64,000 nt of DNA from positions 101,631 to 165,630 of the forward strand of contig NZ_SJTF01000013.1 in assembly GCF_004634245.1 (NCBI RefSeq). The letters are read 5' to 3'. A program made the translations under genes and the position numbers. Each line of letters starts with the position of its first letter. The stretch's first letter is position 1. The DNA is from Flavobacterium foetidum. Lineage in GTDB: Bacteria; Bacteroidota; Bacteroidia; Flavobacteriales; Flavobacteriaceae. Positions 18,137 through 26,893 of the stretch are shown piece by piece. The notes below the pieces were generated by a model. The model searched no databases. It was given only the letters and a program-made list of their open reading frames with translations, and was not told where the DNA came from.

Positions 18137-18520
18137 TTATATTCTGTCGATCTGCTTCTTGAATGCGATGGCAGAAAAAACTGCTGCTATTGCACCAAGC
18201 GCATTTGCCAGTACATCTGTTACATCTGATGCCCGTGAAACGGTAAAAATACTCTGCAGGATTTCGATTGTTATTCCGAAGAAAACAGAAAAGATAAACG
18301 AAACCAAATAAGCTTTGTAGTCGTCTGCCTCTTTTCCTTTAAGTTCTTTCTTGAAAAATAAAATCCATGAAATAGTAAATCCGAAATGAAAACAGAAATG
18401 TACAATTTTGTCAATACTGGGAAAATTTACCGCAGGAATGTTACTTGAATCTGTAAGACAAAAATAAGTAATGATTCCTGAGCAGATAATCGCCCAGATT
18501 AATAACAATTGTTTAGGCAC
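18137..18520 (-). CDS. VanZ-like family membrane protein
   Basis: 127 residues with four transmembrane helices (about 5-22, 38-55, 68-90, 100-120). The segment IDKIVHFCFHFGFTISW after helix one and GITIEILQSIFTVSRASDVTDVLANALG (given here only as landmarks near 83-110) fit VanZ-like proteins, a family with poorly defined roles that includes a teicoplanin-resistance accessory protein. It overlaps the 3' end of gcvH by 8 bp, implying translational coupling, but a functional link is not evident. Confidence 0.85.
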   Translation of the reverse strand: MPKQLLLIWAIICSGIITYFCLTDSSNIPAVNFPSIDKIVHFCFHFGFTISWILFFKKELKGKEADDYKAYLVSFIFSVFFGITIEILQSIFTVSRASDVTDVLANALGAIAAVFSAIAFKKQIDRI

Positions 18521-18893
18521 CGATTAGTTCTTTATAAGCTTGGTCAGACAATAAGGCATCTATTTCTGAAGCATCAGAAATTTTCACTTTAATCATCCAT
18601 CCTGCACCGTAAGGATCAGAATTTACAGTTTCAGGCGCACTTTCAAGTCCTTCATTAAATTCGATAATTTCACCTGATAATGGCAAAAATAAATCCGAAA
18701 CTGTTTTTACAGCTTCTACCGTACCAAAAACCTCATCTTTTGCAAGTGTTTGATCTAAAGTTTCTACTTCAACATACACGATATCTCCTAACTCTTTTTG
18801 TGCAAAATGAGTAATTCCTACAGTTGCAATGTCTCCATCGATGCTAACCCATTCGTGATCTTTTGTGTACTTTAAATTTGCTGGTATACTCAT
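18513..18893 (-). CDS. gcvH: glycine cleavage system H protein
   Basis: 126 residues, the normal length. H protein carries the lipoyl group that shuttles the aminomethyl intermediate between the P, T and L proteins of the glycine cleavage system. The lipoylation site is Lys63 in VEAVKTVSDL, and the conserved KYTKDHEWV N-terminus is present. No other gcv gene lies in the window. It is the first gene of a two-gene unit with the vanZ-like gene and is preceded by a -7 element. Confidence 0.97.
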   Translation of the reverse strand: MSIPANLKYTKDHEWVSIDGDIATVGITHFAQKELGDIVYVEVETLDQTLAKDEVFGTVEAVKTVSDLFLPLSGEIIEFNEGLESAPETVNSDPYGAGWMIKVKISDASEIDALLSDQAYKELIGA

Positions 18894-18933
18894 AATAGTA
18901 TGTTTGAAAATTGATTATTTAAAATTTATGCCA

Positions 18934-18941
18934 CAAATGTA
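18934..18941 (-). promoter_or_regulatory. probable -7 element for gcvH
   Basis: The minus strand reads TACATTTG, matching TAnnTTTG, 41 bp before the gcvH ATG in the 85-bp sprA-gcvH gap. Confidence 0.5.
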
Positions 18942-18978
18942 ATAATCTTCTAATAAATTCTAGTTTAGAAACTAAAAT

Positions 18979-21900
18979 TTAATTTCCGAAATTATAACGA
19001 AGCGTGAAGCCTGATCTGATATTCGTCAACGGAAAAGAAGTCGAAATAACTGCTTTTGAAAACGAATGATCGTAATAAAATATTGCGGTCAGATTTTTAC
19101 TGAAAGAATAATCGGCAGTCACTTTTAAAGTCCAGATATTCTGTCCTGCCGCCAGCTGATTATTGTCGTAATCTAAATAACGCACCAAGGTTTCATTATT
19201 TCTAAATGAAAAATCTGCCTTGATATTGATGTCGCTTTTTATTATTCCAGTCGGATTATCTGCGAGTCTAGATGAGAAAATGACATCTTTAAATCGGTAT
19301 CCTAAACCTACCACATATTCCATCCCTTTTACTTCTGTAAGCAGATTGTTGTCAAAACTCATAGATAAGGCACGGTCTTTCTTAATTTCAGTAAGCAGTC
19401 GAAGTGAACTTTTCAACTCAAAATCAACACGGATAAGCGGACTAAACTGCTCCACCAAATTGACATTTGACATTACCGTTTTGTTATAGAAATTGGTATT
19501 TACATCTTGTCCGTTTGGTGTCTCAAAATAATCAAAGTTAGATCTAAATTGATTAATCGTATAAGAAGACCTGTAATTATGCTGTAAAGAAAATCGTTTA
19601 AATTTATCCTTAAAGTATTTGTAGCGCATCAAACCGTTATACTTAACTGTCCAGTTCGGAATCGGGAAACTCCTAAAAATATCTGTCGACGCGCTAGAAG
19701 CATTTGAGCCTGTATAGGCAGCCAAAAACGAAGGCAATAAAACAGCTTGATTGCTTTTTGTAAAACCTATCGGATAACCAACATTAGAAACATATATTTT
19801 GTAATTCGGATCTGTTTCTGCCGGAATAGGATTATCAGCATCTCCATATCTCGGGATTGGCCCTCCTCCATAATGCGCTTCTGCCAGACGATTTGCAATA
19901 ATCAAACGGTTATTTCTAAAATCGTCAAAAGCTGCAGATTGTGTCTCTGTACTGGTCGAAAAAGCTGTTTTAATCATTACGGTTGAAATAGAAAACATTC
20001 CATATGTATATGGCGACAACGGTGTATAATCTAATACACCCGTTTGTGGATTTTCGATAACACTATACTGCTCCGAGGTATTATCAGAATACGAACGATC
20101 CATTGCCAAATCTATTTTTAAATCTGGGAATAAGTCTACATTGGCAGTAATCTTTAAAAGTTTGTTTCTTACCTGCGTAAAGTTTTGGTTAAAATCCTGA
20201 TAATCTGTAAGCCATCCATTTTTTGCCGCTTCATAACGAATATCATCCTGACTTCCGAATACAAACCCTAAACTTGGCTTAGAAGTTCCAAAGAAACCAA
20301 CACCTGGCGTATAACCTGGCAAGACAGTTCCGTTGTTTTCGGTATAATTAACTTGAACGGTTTTAAGACTCGTGAGTACACCGATTAAACCGTCATAAAA
20401 CGGACTGCTGCTTACGGTTGGTTTTGCATTGTTTACTACTTTTTCACCCGGTTTAGGTGGTCCTGCAGGCTTTGCTTTGGCCATTTTTTTAGCTCCAGGC
20501 ACCAAACCTAAATATTTATACAGCGTATTCATATTCAAAGTAGTGGTAAAAACATTCGAATTGGCATTCTGAATCGTGTTTCCTAAATTCCAAACTTTTC
20601 CGTTTTCTTCAAACTCAGAAAATGCAGTCGAAGCTCTCTGCCAGTTGTAATCTGCCGTATAAGAATAATTAGCTTTTACAAAACCAAAAATCGGAATTTT
20701 ATTAATCGGAATATCATAATTCAACACCAATTGCTGCGTGTGCTGATTTGGCGTACCAATATCAAAATAGTCATCCCAGATATTAAAATTCTCTTTAGGA
20801 GTATTATCATCATTAAGGAAGTTCCTAACAATATTGTTGGACGCGGCTGTATAATTTAGTTTTAAAGACTTTGTCAGGTTAAAACCAAAACCGTATTGGT
20901 AATTAAAAGCAAAATTTCTTCTATAAAGCGGGTCAATTTCCAGCCCAGGAACATCATCAACCTGTCTGTATTGCTGACGGTTGCTTTGTCTTAAGATATT
21001 TGAGTTGAATGAAATATTAGAAGGCAAATAATTGAAATTAAAATCGCTCAAAATTTTCCAATATTCACTGGCTTTCATGAATTTGGTTTTCTTAAAAGGC
21101 GTCACTTCTTTCGCCTGGAAAGTATAAGCATAATTTACAGCGGTATTAGATTGCTCGTCCTCATAATCTTCAACTTCATAATCGTGTCTTTCAACCTGAT
21201 TGTAGGATTGTGAGAAAGTAAAGTTCTCTACATCATAAATATGAGGTTTCTGCTCAGGTGCTCTGTCTTTTCGCACCCCAATAAAATTAATGCTTTTACG
21301 CTTAGTATAATCTACGGCGCGAGTTCTGATGTTTTCTTTTTCTCTTTCGTTTGTAGTTTCTTTTAGCAACTGATCCAATTTAATATCCTGATTAAAAGGA
21401 TCGTATTCTGGAGTAATTACTTCTTCGCCGATTGCATAATTAAAAGGCAGGTTGATTCCCCATTTTACAGGCATCAATTTTCCTAGATTAAAGTTGGTTA
21501 CAATATTATATTGCTGAATATCTTCACGATCTCTTTCATTGGCTCCTTGTTCTAGCGAACCAAATCCGATTGTGCTCTTTTTACCTGAAGCCGAAAGTGT
21601 TGCAAAATCAGCCATATTGGTGTCAATATTCAATAAAGCGGCCATACCTCCTTTATTTTCCATGTCGGCAAGACGAAGTTCGTTAAACCAAACTTCTCCT
21701 TTAATATCTTTATGATCTGCCGCATTTTTTACTCCGACCATTAAATTTCGTACCAAACCAAAATTTGGATTTCCTTTAATACCTAGTCTTAACCTGCTAT
21801 TACCATCACGCATTGAAATATCTCCTTCGATACTCGAATCATTATCTGGATAATAAATTCCGTTTACATCACGCAGATTCGAATTGGGATCGATACTCAT

Positions 21901-24900
21901 CGCTTTGATTTTCATCCTTGTCAATAAATCTAAGGCCAGATCAATATTGTTGTCGTCCATCCAAACCTGATCTGGACTAATGGTGCATGAACCACCAGTT
22001 CGGGTTACTTTTAAAGGAATCTCGACTTGATAGAAATTTTGTGTGAAGTCATTACCAAAACGAATAAATCCAATCATTTCATCATCTGCCAGTGTGCTTT
22101 CATTTGGAAGTGATTCTGCGTGAAGGAACATTTTTAGTTTCTTGTATTGGCGCATATCAACACTTACATTCTTGAATACAGCTCTCGAATCTTGATACTG
22201 CAAACCTGAACCTCCAATACGAAGCGCCAAAGATTGCTCGTTCTGGTTGATGATAGTGTTGTTATTATAAAGTTGCTCTCTTTGCACTCCTGGAGGCATA
22301 ACATAATTTACAGGACATTTTGTACCATTTTCCTGAATGTTAACTGCGGCTACATCAAATTCTACACCATCATCGTCTGGAGTCGGATCGTTTGCATCTA
22401 AAGTACCCGTGTATCTTCTCCACTCCCCACGAACCAAATCTAAAGCTCCAAAACGAACTGTTACTTGGTCATTAAATCCGGTCATGAACATACGCATGAA
22501 ACGAATAGATCTAAAATCGGTTATATTTCCGATCGTATTTTGTGGCTGCGAAACCGGAATTTTAAACTGGATCCATCTTGCATTGGTGGTGCTTCCGTTT
22601 GGAAGATCGACAGTCGTTGGACGAACATCTGTAACATATTTATCACCTACATCCATTCCTGGTTTGATATCAATACTGTACTCATAGTAAGCATTGATTG
22701 TGTTCATTGTGTTATCTCGGTTAATATCCTCTACATCAGGCAAAGTAGTCGAACCTCGATTCGGATCATCAACACTTACGGCTGAGTTTCCTTCTACCCC
22801 ATTGTATTTTTTATAACGGTTTAAGACACCTCCGTCTGTATTGAGATAATAGGTGTAATCGTCTGCCGCTGGATCGGCCTCATTTGCATAATTGGTATAA
22901 ACAGCACCTTCTCGTGAGTTTGGAAGCCCATCTAGACCAACGTCTTGGTTTCTGCGATTTTCTGGATTTGTATCAAAAGCATAAATAAGCGACTGAGAAG
23001 CTGGAACATCTCCCCAAATCGGTTGCGGATTTACCATTATCTGATCTGGCCCCAAACCATTTTCGTACTGCTTTCTTCCGTCTTTTAAAACGTCTTCTGA
23101 TACCTCTCCTAAATTGAAATAAATTTTACCAGTGTTGTTCGTTGCTGCTTGACCATTTCCAACATACGGGTCAAGTACCCAAAACTGAATGTACTCAACA
23201 TTTCCCTGCTCAAAGTTGGTCGAATTTAAAGCACGCATGATTCCGCCGAAATTGCTCGCTGGATCACTGCTGCCAAAAGTTGGGTTATTATTATAAGGCC
23301 CCCTGTCTGAAGGATAATAAGTAAGATCCAAAGTATTGATAACCTGTATTTGTCCTTGGGCAATATCTGTATTCGGATAAAGTTCACGGCTGTAAACTCT
23401 TCTGGTACTGTTTAATGAAAGATCATCGTTTGAAATTCCTGAAGGCTTAGATGCATAGAAAACTGGATCAATAGTGTACCAAGCTAGTTTCGCACGTTTG
23501 TAACCGTATTCTAAAGTATTAGAATTAGCATTAAAAGTGTTGTCGTTTATTGAATTTATAAATGGCGTTGAAGATAAACTCCAAGCATAAGCAGATCTCA
23601 TGTCTATTGTAGTCTGAGAACCTTCGAAGTCATCTACATAAATGGTAGCTTCTCCTTCAAAATCACTTGCTTTTGGTGCATCTGGTTTTAAGAAAGCAAC
23701 CTCTCCCCTAATAGAAAGGTTCGAAGGAACATCTGTATCAACGTTTGGCAATTTGTTTGCTAATCTGGTTAAAAAAGGAACTTCTGTAGAATAGTTTCCG
23801 TTAAATCCAAAGATGGTATTGTTAACAGATTCCTGCCCATAACTTGATTTTTGGGTAAAAGGACGTTCCGTCATTTTCAAATATGTTCCTCCTAATACAA
23901 ATTTATCCGAAATTTTATGTTCGACATTAACTCCCATAAATCTTCTGGTTTGCTGGCCGAAAATGGAATTATTTTCTAATGAAACCTCAATGGGAGTATT
24001 TGACGCCTGAAGAGAAGGATCTAGAATCTGGACTCTTCCTAATTGATAATCTACGCTGTAATCTATTCCTTCAACCAATCTTCTTCCTGCGGCCATAACC
24101 ACAACAGATCCCTGCGGAACATTGAAAGCTCCAATCGGAATACCATTACTTCCTGAAGATTTGTATTTTCCTCTTAATAAGAACTTATTTTTATCACTGT
24201 CCTGCAAAGCTCCCGCCTGTGTGTTTCGGTACATATTCCTAAACACATATTTTCGCTGATTCGGGTTATAAGTAGTCGGGTCATTGTAATTCTCTCCGTT
24301 GCCATTATTTAATTTTCTAAATAAAAGCTCTCCGAAAGGCTCTTTTGTGGTAAAAATAATTCGGGCATTTTGAACGTCAACCGTAACTCCGGGAACGTAA
24401 TCAAAAAAACCATCTCCACCGGTCTGTGGGTCGTTGTTATAATTTAGACGATCCAAATTGAATACATTCAATAATGGAGTTTCCTCAACTCTATCTTGAG
24501 GAGCCGGATTCGCTGGAAAAGGGCTTCCGATAACTGGCGAAATGTAATTTATTGGAGAAGGATCTGTATAAAGAATGTTTAGTCTGAAATCTTCCTGTTT
24601 GATTTGATAAGCTTGCGGAATCTGATAAACGTTTTTCATCATCAGGTTCCAAACCGGATTTTGAACGTTTGTCAAATTGCTCTTAAGCATTTTCAATACC
24701 AAACTTTGCGTAATAATAGCCTGATTTGCATTGTTGTTTCCCGTTACGACTGTTGCATCAACACCGTCACTTCCAAATTCTCCAACCTGATACACCTTGT
24801 CCCCAACTGTATATTCAAAAGCAACTGCCAAGATTTCATCATTTGCCAAACGCTGCTGCAACGAAATATATCCTAACTGTGGATTGAAAGTGTACTCGGT

Positions 24901-26208
24901 ATTGACTGTTAATTTTCTGGCATTTTCGAGCACAGAGTAATCTCTTGCCTCGCTGACATTTGTATTGTTGAATCCAGACTTTGCAGTTACAATTTCTCGG
25001 ATGTTAGTATTTAAGAAAGATCCTGGCTGGCCAATTGTCGCTGGATTATATTTATTGTTGGAGTTGTCGGTTGGAGAATCTATTGGTTGGCCATTAAAGA
25101 AACCTGCTGTAGAACTGATAACCACCAATTCATCGTCGGGAACATTCGTAAGCTGACCTTCTCCCAAATCCTGAAGCGCGATAATATTTCTTAAGTTATT
25201 ATTGTTTGCCGCAATCCTATTCTGTTTGTTTGTAACCCATACTTCCAGACGTGTAATCTGTACACGGCTTTTTATTAAAGGATAATTTTCTAATGAAGCA
25301 TCGTAGCGGTCTCTAAAATATTGAGATAAAAAGAAATGACGGTCATTATCATAATCTAATGCAAAAAGGTCAAAATTCTGAACCGTTCCGCCACCTTCTG
25401 CGACTATGCTTTTGGTTTGTGACTTCTGTTCCGAGAATACACCCGTCACAGTAGTTCGTCCGAACTGGAGTTGTGTTTTAACTCCAAAAAGACTTTGAGC
25501 ACCACGAATTAATGTACTATTTAGTGGCATGCTCACATTACCTACCTCGACTTTCTGAATAATATCATCTTCTGAAGGGGTATAAGCCAATTTGAATAAA
25601 TTCTGAAAAGCAAAAGTAGACTGGGTGTCGTAATTGGCATTTACTTCCAATCGCGTTCCCACTTTTCCCATAAGGCTCATACTGATTCTTTGGTCAAAGT
25701 CAAATGTTAGACTGGATCTGTTTCTAGGCGAAAAAGCCGGATTGTCCTGCTTTGTGTAACGCAACCCTAAGTCCATTTCTACTGACCCTGTGGGTTTTAC
25801 ATCAATAGTATTGCTCCCAAAAATAGTTTCAAAAAGACTGGAATTAATGTAATATCTAGGCAGCAAATCTTTCTTTGCCGCTTCGCTTCCTTGTTTTTTT
25901 CCGGTAATAGCATCGGCTTTTTTTCTGAAATAATCTCTTCTGGATTCTTTCAAAACCAAATCTTCGTATTCCTTTGGAGTTAAGATTAACGGGTAGTTGG
26001 CATTAAAACCATCAACAGTATTAGAATAGATGTAACGATCTGTTATTGGGTCGTATCTGTAAGCCTTAACTACGCTTGGAGGGTCCTCAATATCAATTTT
26101 CCCTACAGAAAACTGAGTCTTAGTTGTATCTTGAGCTGCGGGTGAGACCTGCGCATGCAAAAAATTACCGCACAATAAAATCAGCAACAAAATACAAATT
26201 TTACGCAT
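18979..26208 (-). CDS. sprA: T9SS outer-membrane translocon SprA (Sov)
   Basis: 2409 residues, the size expected for SprA, with a signal peptide (1-19, ending LHAQ). SprA forms the very large single-chain outer-membrane barrel through which type IX secretion substrates leave the cell; F. johnsoniae needs it for gliding. Many segments are strongly SprA-like, for example RKRKADAI-type basic regions near 90-105, the LRGAQSLFGVKTQLQFGRTT stretch near 235, the repeated barrel strands near the C-terminus and the terminal RSGFTLRYNFGN. It lies 24 bp downstream of ruvA, a linkage common in Bacteroidota. No frameshift is seen across 7.2 kb. Confidence 0.96.
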   Translation of the reverse strand: MRKICILLLILLCGNFLHAQVSPAAQDTTKTQFSVGKIDIEDPPSVVKAYRYDPITDRYIYSNTVDGFNANYPLILTPKEYEDLVLKESRRDYFRKKADAITGKKQGSEAAKKDLLPRYYINSSLFETIFGSNTIDVKPTGSVEMDLGLRYTKQDNPAFSPRNRSSLTFDFDQRISMSLMGKVGTRLEVNANYDTQSTFAFQNLFKLAYTPSEDDIIQKVEVGNVSMPLNSTLIRGAQSLFGVKTQLQFGRTTVTGVFSEQKSQTKSIVAEGGGTVQNFDLFALDYDNDRHFFLSQYFRDRYDASLENYPLIKSRVQITRLEVWVTNKQNRIAANNNNLRNIIALQDLGEGQLTNVPDDELVVISSTAGFFNGQPIDSPTDNSNNKYNPATIGQPGSFLNTNIREIVTAKSGFNNTNVSEARDYSVLENARKLTVNTEYTFNPQLGYISLQQRLANDEILAVAFEYTVGDKVYQVGEFGSDGVDATVVTGNNNANQAIITQSLVLKMLKSNLTNVQNPVWNLMMKNVYQIPQAYQIKQEDFRLNILYTDPSPINYISPVIGSPFPANPAPQDRVEETPLLNVFNLDRLNYNNDPQTGGDGFFDYVPGVTVDVQNARIIFTTKEPFGELLFRKLNNGNGENYNDPTTYNPNQRKYVFRNMYRNTQAGALQDSDKNKFLLRGKYKSSGSNGIPIGAFNVPQGSVVVMAAGRRLVEGIDYSVDYQLGRVQILDPSLQASNTPIEVSLENNSIFGQQTRRFMGVNVEHKISDKFVLGGTYLKMTERPFTQKSSYGQESVNNTIFGFNGNYSTEVPFLTRLANKLPNVDTDVPSNLSIRGEVAFLKPDAPKASDFEGEATIYVDDFEGSQTTIDMRSAYAWSLSSTPFINSINDNTFNANSNTLEYGYKRAKLAWYTIDPVFYASKPSGISNDDLSLNSTRRVYSRELYPNTDIAQGQIQVINTLDLTYYPSDRGPYNNNPTFGSSDPASNFGGIMRALNSTNFEQGNVEYIQFWVLDPYVGNGQAATNNTGKIYFNLGEVSEDVLKDGRKQYENGLGPDQIMVNPQPIWGDVPASQSLIYAFDTNPENRRNQDVGLDGLPNSREGAVYTNYANEADPAADDYTYYLNTDGGVLNRYKKYNGVEGNSAVSVDDPNRGSTTLPDVEDINRDNTMNTINAYYEYSIDIKPGMDVGDKYVTDVRPTTVDLPNGSTTNARWIQFKIPVSQPQNTIGNITDFRSIRFMRMFMTGFNDQVTVRFGALDLVRGEWRRYTGTLDANDPTPDDDGVEFDVAAVNIQENGTKCPVNYVMPPGVQREQLYNNNTIINQNEQSLALRIGGSGLQYQDSRAVFKNVSVDMRQYKKLKMFLHAESLPNESTLADDEMIGFIRFGNDFTQNFYQVEIPLKVTRTGGSCTISPDQVWMDDNNIDLALDLLTRMKIKAMSIDPNSNLRDVNGIYYPDNDSSIEGDISMRDGNSRLRLGIKGNPNFGLVRNLMVGVKNAADHKDIKGEVWFNELRLADMENKGGMAALLNIDTNMADFATLSASGKKSTIGFGSLEQGANERDREDIQQYNIVTNFNLGKLMPVKWGINLPFNYAIGEEVITPEYDPFNQDIKLDQLLKETTNEREKENIRTRAVDYTKRKSINFIGVRKDRAPEQKPHIYDVENFTFSQSYNQVERHDYEVEDYEDEQSNTAVNYAYTFQAKEVTPFKKTKFMKASEYWKILSDFNFNYLPSNISFNSNILRQSNRQQYRQVDDVPGLEIDPLYRRNFAFNYQYGFGFNLTKSLKLNYTAASNNIVRNFLNDDNTPKENFNIWDDYFDIGTPNQHTQQLVLNYDIPINKIPIFGFVKANYSYTADYNWQRASTAFSEFEENGKVWNLGNTIQNANSNVFTTTLNMNTLYKYLGLVPGAKKMAKAKPAGPPKPGEKVVNNAKPTVSSSPFYDGLIGVLTSLKTVQVNYTENNGTVLPGYTPGVGFFGTSKPSLGFVFGSQDDIRYEAAKNGWLTDYQDFNQNFTQVRNKLLKITANVDLFPDLKIDLAMDRSYSDNTSEQYSVIENPQTGVLDYTPLSPYTYGMFSISTVMIKTAFSTSTETQSAAFDDFRNNRLIIANRLAEAHYGGGPIPRYGDADNPIPAETDPNYKIYVSNVGYPIGFTKSNQAVLLPSFLAAYTGSNASSASTDIFRSFPIPNWTVKYNGLMRYKYFKDKFKRFSLQHNYRSSYTINQFRSNFDYFETPNGQDVNTNFYNKTVMSNVNLVEQFSPLIRVDFELKSSLRLLTEIKKDRALSMSFDNNLLTEVKGMEYVVGLGYRFKDVIFSSRLADNPTGIIKSDINIKADFSFRNNETLVRYLDYDNNQLAAGQNIWTLKVTADYSFSKNLTAIFYYDHSFSKAVISTSFPLTNIRSGFTLRYNFGN

Positions 26209-26232
26209 AGAATTCTTTAATATAAAATGATT

Positions 26233-26814
26233 TTACAGGCTCTTTAAAGCTTTTTTGATAATAGTTTCGACAGTAGCTTCTGGATCTTCCCTAACAATTC
26301 GTTCTACCACTTTTTCAGAAGCTTTACGCACAAATCCTAGAACTTCTAGAGCAGATAACGCTTCATCTTTATTTCTATTGTTCTGAACCGCTAAAACTTC
26401 GTCTAAATCGTATAATTTAACAACTTTTTCTTTTAAATCCAAGATCACTCTTTGTGCTGTTTTGTTTCCAATTCCTTTTATAGACTGGATAACAGCGACA
26501 TCCCCAGAAGCAATTGCATTAATAATATGCTTTGGCTCTATTGACGAAAGCATGGTTCTAGCTATACCAGCCCCGATTCCTGAAACTGATAATAACATTC
26601 TGAAAATTTCTCGTTCTGACTTTTCGGCAAAACCATACAAAGTATGCGCATCTTCTTTTATTTGAAGATGCGTATACAATTTTATGTAATCAGAATTTGG
26701 AATCAATGAGAAAGTATGAAGTGAAATATTCACCTGATAACCAACACCTCCACAATCAATTACAACTTCTGTTGGATTTTTTTCAACTAACTTTCCCTGC
26801 AAATGCGCTATCAT
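26233..26814 (-). CDS. ruvA: Holliday junction branch migration protein RuvA
   Basis: 193 residues. RuvA binds four-way junctions as a tetramer and loads the RuvB helicase. The N-terminal OB domain (MIAHLQGKLVEK), the tandem helix-hairpin-helix region with LLSVSGIGAGIARTML (about 73-88) and SIKGIGNKTAQRVILDLKEK (about 110-129), and the C-terminal RuvB-binding domain (about 145-193) are all present. It is first in a unit with sprA. ruvB is elsewhere in this window (44029-45054). Confidence 0.97.
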   Translation of the reverse strand: MIAHLQGKLVEKNPTEVVIDCGGVGYQVNISLHTFSLIPNSDYIKLYTHLQIKEDAHTLYGFAEKSEREIFRMLLSVSGIGAGIARTMLSSIEPKHIINAIASGDVAVIQSIKGIGNKTAQRVILDLKEKVVKLYDLDEVLAVQNNRNKDEALSALEVLGFVRKASEKVVERIVREDPEATVETIIKKALKSL

Positions 26815-26833
26815 AAGTATAATTTATCAGTTC

Positions 26834-26841
26834 CAAATATA
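26834..26841 (-). promoter_or_regulatory. probable -7 element for ruvA-sprA
   Basis: The minus strand reads TATATTTG, matching TAnnTTTG, 20 bp before the ruvA ATG. A TTG occurs 25 bp upstream of it, slightly wide for a -33 element. Confidence 0.5.
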
Positions 26842-26893
26842 TAACAAAAATGTAATAATATTACGTCAATATTATTAACTGTTGCAGATTGAT